This document shows, piece by piece, positions 58,471-64,000 of a stretch of 64,000 bases of DNA; position 1 is the first letter of the stretch, and the number at the start of each line of letters is the position of its first letter. Source of the DNA: Pholiota molesta (Eukaryota; Basidiomycota; Agaricomycetes; Agaricales; Strophariaceae); the NCBI GenBank assembly GCA_014925825.1, contig JACGCK010000056.1, forward strand, positions 1 through 64,000, given 5' to 3'. Under the pieces are notes generated by a model. That model did not search any database. It saw only the letters and a list, made by a program, of their open reading frames with translations, and had not been told where the DNA came from. A program made the translations under genes and the position numbers.

Positions 58471-61400
58471 ATGTACGCTCATTCAAATCACATCCCCCAG
58501 CCGCCGCATTCTGCGGGCCTGGATTATAAGGGTAACATACACCTATTATCTTCTTGTAAATCAATGTTAACTCTAATCGGTTGTTAACACAGGCCTACGC
58601 CCGCGTATCGACCCCAGCCAGGTTCCATCTCCTATAGAAGCCATCGAGCGCGACCGGCACGCATGGGAGACAAAGGTCTATATGACCCTTCCCGGGGCTC
58701 ATGTGCCTCTATGTACCTCTGACTTTACTGCTGTGGATCAGGGTGCGCTCTAGAGATATACATCCATGATATTTCCTTGACCATTCTTTAACCAGGCAAT
58801 TCCTCGCCTAAATTTGTCCGGGTGTCGACGTGGAGTATGCCTAACACGTATCGTCTTGTATCAGAATCCCACATTCCTATATCGGCTGCCTTTCAACCCT
58901 TCGCCGATCTTGATTTCCGGGAAGAGCCAGTTCCAATAGTGGATTTGGGCAGCGCAGGTCCACCGCGATGTGCCAATTGCCGAGCGTACATAAATCCTTG
59001 GTGTAGGTGGGTCGCAGGGGGTGTACGGTGGAAATGTAATCTCTGCTCGCATGAGACTGAAGGTATGTCCTCTTCGACGACTGAATTTCCTTGGGTTAAT
59101 TTGCGTCAGTATCATCGGAGTACTTTTGCAACCTCGACGCCGATCATCTTCGACTAGACCACCTTCAACGACCTGAGCTCAATAAAGGAACTGTCGACTT
59201 TGATGTCACCTCAGCTGAAGAATACTGGGCGCGGAATCCTCCACCACATATTGCTCAACCATACGCATCCGTCGAAGGTCCACCGCAAGGGCCAAGACAG
59301 CCTACACCTCTGGATTATGTCTTCGCATTCGACGTATCCAACGAATCAATTGCTTCTGGATTTCTGCAATCCTCGTGTGACTCTTTGAAAGCTATTCTAT
59401 ATGGTACCGTCGATGCAAATGGCTCAGTTGAACATCCCAAATTCCCCCCTACAAGCAAACTCGCAGTTATCACTTTCAATCATAACCTCCATTTCTACGA
59501 CTTCGCCGTGCGTTTATTTCCCTTCAACTTAGTTACTAATCAATTGATCAAATTTTGTCGTAGTCAGAGGTGACACAGATGCTTGTCGTGGGCGATCTTG
59601 ACGAAGTCTTCGTACCCAGCCTCAACATATTCGTCAACCCGCTAGAACGACGATCAGCCGTTGAATCTCTCCTCGACAACATCCCAACTCGATTCCTTGA
59701 CACCGTGACGACCGACTCCGCGCTAGGATCTGCTATTCGTGGAGGTCTAGCAGCACTTGTAAGTGCCAAAGTACAAATGCACTCTACAATATTCATTTTT
59801 ATCAGGCCGGTAGAGGAGGTCACCTCGTTATCTTCCAAGCATCCCTACCCAATCTAGGCGCTGGCGCCCTCCCTCTTGCACCACCTTCCGAACACACCAT
59901 GTACGACACCGACAAAGAAAAGGCCCTACACACTCCACGCAACCCCACCTGGATATCGATAGGAGAGGAATGCGCCGAAGAAGGCGTCGCCGTGAGCCTC
60001 TTCCTCGCCCCGAACAAGTTCATGGATACCGGCAGCGTCTGCGTCGTCCCCAATCAAACAGGCGGCGACGTATTCTGGCATCCGCGCTTCCTTCCTGCCC
60101 GGGACGCGCCCGTTGTCCAAGGCCAGCTGGGCAGGCTCGTATCCCGGATGCAAGGCTACAACTGCACGGCCCGCGTGCGCTGCTCCAATGGTACGTTCAA
60201 GTCCATCCTCCGTGTCGCGTGCCCTCCTTTCCTTTCCATCTATAAATAAATCACCTAGCTCCTTCTGTTGTGGTTTCCAGGCCTCCAAGTCAAAAACCAT
60301 CTCGGGCTGTTCCTGCAATCGTCACCGCACGAGCTGACGTTTGCCAACCTCTCTTCCGACAACTCGTTCTCCGTCGAGCTGGAACACAAGGGAACGCTTT
60401 CGCCTCGCGCCTACGCATATCTGCAATGCGCCGTGCTGTATACCAGCGTCGACGGCCGTCGAAGGGTTCGAGTAATCAACCTCGCTCTGAATGTCGTTGA
60501 ATTGGCAGGCAGCGTTTTCCAATTTGCGGACATGGAGACTGTTGTTTGTCATTTCGCAAAAGAGGGTGAGTCATGAGATAGATAATTGTGGATCCGTATT
60601 TTCTAACTTTTCCGTCATTTTTACAGCTATGGCTGAGATGTCACAGAGTCGAAGTTTGATTATCCGGGAAGAGCTGACAGAGAAGTGCGCGAATCTGCTT
60701 CTCGGGTACCGCAAACAGTGTGCAGCTTCTACGCGGCCCAGCCAGGTGCGTCTTCCAATATTCCGCATCTTGTTTTCATTGGCTAACCCATTTGTCTTCT
60801 TCGCTCCTACCGTTTTTAGTTGATCATCCCTGAAGCCTTCCGCGCACTTCCGGCTTATACGCTTGCCCTACAAAAAACGAAACCACTAAAAGGTACTGAC
60901 CACGCTTCACCTTGTCGTTTACATCTATTGACAATGCGCTGCTAGCTCGACAAGTGTCGTCGGACGTCCGAAACTATCACATCCACCGTATCCTGGGCAT
61001 GAGTCCCCGCACGCTGATGAACTACCTCTATCCTCGACTGCTCGCCCTCCATGACCTGGAGGATCACATTGCGCTACCGCAACTGATTACCAACGACGAT
61101 GGAACGACGGCCGAGAGGATATTGATGCCGGAATGTATGCGAAATAGTTACTTCCAGATGGAATCCGGTGGACTGTACCTCATCGGTAAGATACCTATAA
61201 CGGCGTGCAATTCTTCTGAACCTGACGCGGATGCCGGGCAGACAACGAAGAGATGTCAATATTCTGGGTTGGCACTGGCGCCTCACCGCAACTTTTGAGT
61301 GATCTTTTCGGGGTGGATGATATCAACTCACTAGACCCGCACATGGTACTTTCGGCATTCATTTTCTACTCGTGTATCCGTCTGATAAGTCCGTTTTCTT

Positions 61401-61815
61401 CAGCACACCCTTCCTGTGCTATCAACAACGCTCTCAAGACAAGTCCACAATATTCTCGCACATCGCACAGCCCAGCGAGGACGGCCCACAAAAATGTACC
61501 TCGCACGCCAAAACACAGATGGGACAGAGGTCGAGTTCAGCGATATGCTTGTCGAGGACATGAACAATGGCGCTATGTCATACCTAGATTGTGCGTCTTT
61601 CCATCCTCTTGCTTTGAGCCAAGTGGATTTTGGCTAATGATCATGTAATATCGCAGATCTGGCTATTCTGCACACGCAGATATCCAATGTGGTACGTCTA
61701 CTTGTGCGAGTTGTTTGTATGGTCATATGAAAAGTTGATGTATTTTTCTTTTCAGCTGAAAAATGGAGGAACGATAGGCGGAGGAAGTGCTAGTATTCGT
61801 GGTTCCCCGTGGTAG
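58471..61815 (+). CDS. SEC24: COPII coat cargo adaptor Sec24 (Sec24C/D, Lst1/Sfb3-type)
   Basis: About 14 exons, from [20 protein letters not shown] (ATG 58471) to the stop at 61813-61815 ([12 protein letters not shown]). N-terminal [20 protein letters not shown] is characteristic of Sec24C/D and yeast Lst1/Sfb3. The zinc finger [15 protein letters not shown]...CNLC follows, then the trunk domain with [20 protein letters not shown] and FGGHL-like [16 protein letters not shown], the beta-sandwich ([20 protein letters not shown]), helical region and C-terminal gelsolin-like block ([38 protein letters not shown]). An alternative upstream in-frame ATG at 58429 would add 14 residues. Sec24 packs membrane cargo into COPII vesicles at the ER with Sec23. 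No frame damage. N-terminal extension is short for a Sec24A/B, supporting the C/D class. Confidence 0.9.
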
Positions 61816-62043
61816 CTGACACGTCCATCCTCCCTGGACCTTTACTTACTTACTTTACGGACTGTCTCTCTCTCTCTGACGTCTATAATAGACGATGTGG
61901 TGTATAGAGACTGCATACCATCGATCGACCAACCCATAGCGAGGGGGCCTAAGCGTCCAAAACTTGACTTAGAAAATCAGATCAAACTTCCTATATTCAA
62001 AGGATATGCCAGTACAAAATTTGCATGTCTATCCTACTCGCAC
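61816..62043. other. convergent intergenic region
   Basis: This lies between the SEC24 stop and the stop of the minus-strand secreted protein. A short CT run (ctctctctctct near 61866) is present; no gene is visible. Confidence 0.5.
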
Positions 62044-63206
62044 TCAACAGCTCGTAGCCGAAGTAAGCTGCTTTACCAGCCCCCCAAAGTTCGGGTTCCC
62101 TCCTTGTCCATGTTCGTATTGCTCATTCGTAAGTTTTGCTCCCTTAGGGACGTTCTTGCAATGAATATCATAGGTATGGTGGTATTTGAGTCCTGATGTC
62201 GCTGCCTGCTTGACGATAGCATATTGCCAGAAACTCGGCGTCAAGTCTTTGTCTGACGAAAACATTGAGGTTAATTTTATTTCGAACAGTTCTCGATGAG
62301 ATATGTAAATAGCAACTCACCGAACGCGGGGTCGTGCATTGGACTATCAAACAATTAGTCAACTCCCAACAGCTGTAAAGTCAAGCGAAAAAAAATTTAC
62401 CTAGTAATCATGTCGTGAGACCTGCATTTGCTCTTAATATCGAATTAATGGCTCAGTTGGTATGCAAATGACTGGATTGATTCTCCACTCACGTCATCCA
62501 TAGTCTTCAGGTTTGGGAACTCGTAGACCGTATGACTACGATGCTTTTGAGTGAGAAATGTTCATTTTATACTCAGATTAGAGTCTCGTACCTTCCTGGG
62601 GTCCATGAAAACTCTGAAATTCGACGCATCAGTAGAGTTGAAATCAATTATAAGGCTGTCATCGCACCTAGAACATGCACCATATCTGGTACCTTAATGG
62701 CCGGGTTGTACGTTTTTGAGTAGCAAGCATACTGAGCCGCAGCGATCACGCTGTCTGTGAAATAAGCACCTCCCTCGGATTCTGTAAACAAAAATTGATA
62801 GTTCAGGTGAATACATTCGAGGCAGCGATAGCGGCAGAAACACAAATTTCGTACTCCTGTCATTGTCGTGGTGAAGGTCCCCACAAGGATTGGTCGAGGA
62901 TAATTTGACTCCAGCCGCCATAGATTTCGCAGCGGCTTCGCTGCTTGTACCGTGGAACAGTAGCGTAGGTTGCTTTCCTGAGGGATGTACCAATGGCGAT
63001 CGTTTGTGCAAGTGCGTTTTGTGAGCATGCAGGGGACACTGTTATTTCTGAGCAATAAATAATAACGGCGGAAGAAAAATACTTACTGAAGGTGCAGTGA
63101 CATGCTTGGGTTTTGTGGGCAAGGCTTCGACACTGGTAAGGACTAGAAGGACTAACAACCCTCCGAATAAGTAATTGAAAGTAGATTTTGGGCGAATGGA
63201 AAACAT
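62044..63206 (-). CDS. small secreted protein with ADP-ribosyltransferase-like signature
   Basis: ATG 63206 opens a secretion signal (MFSIRPKSTFNYLFGGLLVL, cleavage near VEALP). Exon 2 has KQPTLLFHGTSSEAAAKSMA, the HGT motif plus a following GDLHHDNDR; exon 3 has GGAYFTDSVIAAAQYACYS. HGT...G-D-L...GG-x-Y-x-T is the layout seen in DUF3990-like and other ADP-ribosyltransferase-fold proteins, with His and Tyr contacting NAD. Later exons: IIDFNSTDASNFRVFMDPRK, HRSHTVYEFPNLKTMDD, SHDMITSPMHDPAFG, and DKDLTPSFWQYAIVKQAATS through to the stop at 62044. Near 62667-62668 one base appears missing (frame jump after VHVL), and the junction before SHDMITS does not keep phase, so the gene may be damaged. 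A catalytic role is unproven. An upstream in-frame ATG at 63257 would move the signal inward. Confidence 0.6.
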
Positions 63207-63831
63207 GACTAGGATAAGGGTGAGCAAACGACTAGGCGAGAGAATTCGTAGCAACATCGAGACCTACTAGCACTGCTGGTTGATGTTGATGAATGGCCTT
63301 TAATATTAGGAGTACTCGAGGGAGATTTCACGACCTGATAAAACAGAACTGTTAGTCTGCCCAAGATGATTCATCGGAACTACCACAACTCACCTGCGTG
63401 GAAATCTGGTTTGAACGTCAACGCTGAGGATGGTTCATTGTTACATGCCCTCTTTTATAGTCCAAGAAGTCCGAAATGAAGTCAAAATGAAGTAATCATA
63501 TGATCCTAAATCATACAAGTACTGCGCTGTACTGCGCTTTAGTGGACGGTGAACAATCGCCACTTGGAAGACTCCAAAAATACGCCCGAAATCTTTTCTC
63601 AGTCTGCATCAGATTCGACAACAAACGTTTACAAAGCGTCCATCTTATGGAGGTTCCAATGAGCCGTTACTTTTAACTTTCGTTTCACCTGTTAGCGCCC
63701 AGCATCTGCCGAATCAACTTTCGGCTAGGGTAGTTAGGGGCTTAGGATTTAGGGTTAAACGTTCAAGTTGTAACACATAGTCCACTTCGCCCTCTATTCT
63801 CTTGCCATCATCAGATCACCGCCCTTCTCAA

Positions 63832-64000
63832 ATGGAATTCACACCATTTTGCATTTCCGACGCGCCCACCGAGATACTCGAGAGCATACTGAATTTCCTC
63901 TATGACGATCCCACATCTCTCTTCTCAGCCAGCCTTGTGTGTCGCGCTTGGGTGCATACTCCGCGACACCACCTGTTTTATCGTACGCTAATTACGGAAA
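63832..64000 (+). CDS. F-box protein, 5' part (runs off the window)
   Basis: ATG at 63832 opens MEFTPFCISDAPTEILESIL, followed by LYDDPTSLFSASLVCRAWVH, an F-box (residues about 10-40: A-PTEIL..I...L...P.SL...SLVCRAW). Such proteins are abundant in agaricomycetes and act as SCF ubiquitin-ligase substrate adaptors, but most have no known target. The C-terminal part is outside the window. A TATA-like element is not obvious upstream. Confidence 0.7.
   Translation, partial: MEFTPFCISDAPTEILESILNFLYDDPTSLFSASLVCRAWVHTPRHHLFYRTLITE

Overview
The window looks like nuclear DNA from a filamentous basidiomycete, probably an agaricomycete. Protein-coding genes are broken by many short GT-AG introns (about 45-75 bp). 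The gene set is typically fungal: a CRH-type GH16 cell-wall enzyme, secreted GMC oxidoreductase, DUF6604 protein, tandem short-chain-lipase-like hydrolases, Ty1/copia retroelement. There is no operon structure. Exon joins below were worked out by eye from splice consensus, reading phase and family similarity.

Region by region: (1) 1-9.6 kb is repeat- and transposon-rich: the tail of an unknown gene, a GC-rich minisatellite (about 0.9-2.75 kb), a copia element lacking gag and its 5' LTR that is joined directly to the minisatellite, and about 3 kb of decayed sequence. (2) 9.6-18.8 kb: an ASCC2/Cue3-like ribosome quality-control factor, convergent with a four-exon RPA14 (Rfa3) gene that is too fragmented to show as a long ORF, an unknown multi-exon gene, and an intronless DUF6604 gene. 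(3) 18.8-23.7 kb is gene-poor, with one possible small two-exon gene. (4) 23.7-33 kb: an SH3-PX-BAR sorting nexin, an aldo/keto reductase and a GPI-anchored CRH-like transglycosylase. (5) 33.1-41.0 kb: one very large gene (about 2,500 aa), tentatively UNC80-like, with a GC-AG intron. (6) 41.3-46.5 kb: three tandem paralogous alpha/beta-hydrolases, of which only the first is intact. (7) 48.9-52.3 kb: a frameshifted secreted GMC oxidoreductase and a Pcl/Pho80-like cyclin. (8) 52.5-61.8 kb: a divergent pair, MSH6 (mismatch repair) and a Sec24C/D-type COPII coat gene, sharing a 341-bp intergenic promoter. (9) 62.0-64 kb: a small secreted protein with an ADP-ribosyltransferase-like signature and the start of an F-box gene.

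The most striking observations are: MSH6 has its mismatch-binding Phe-x-Glu motif and its Walker A loop each assembled from chains of micro-exons (9, 24, 20, 13 nt and 13, 13 nt); and a cluster of single-base deletions, all in short C runs on the coding strand, interrupts otherwise conserved genes between 43.6 and 50.5 kb (and once near 62.7 kb), which could be sequencing undercalls or genuine decay. No complete, clearly new multi-gene system was found.
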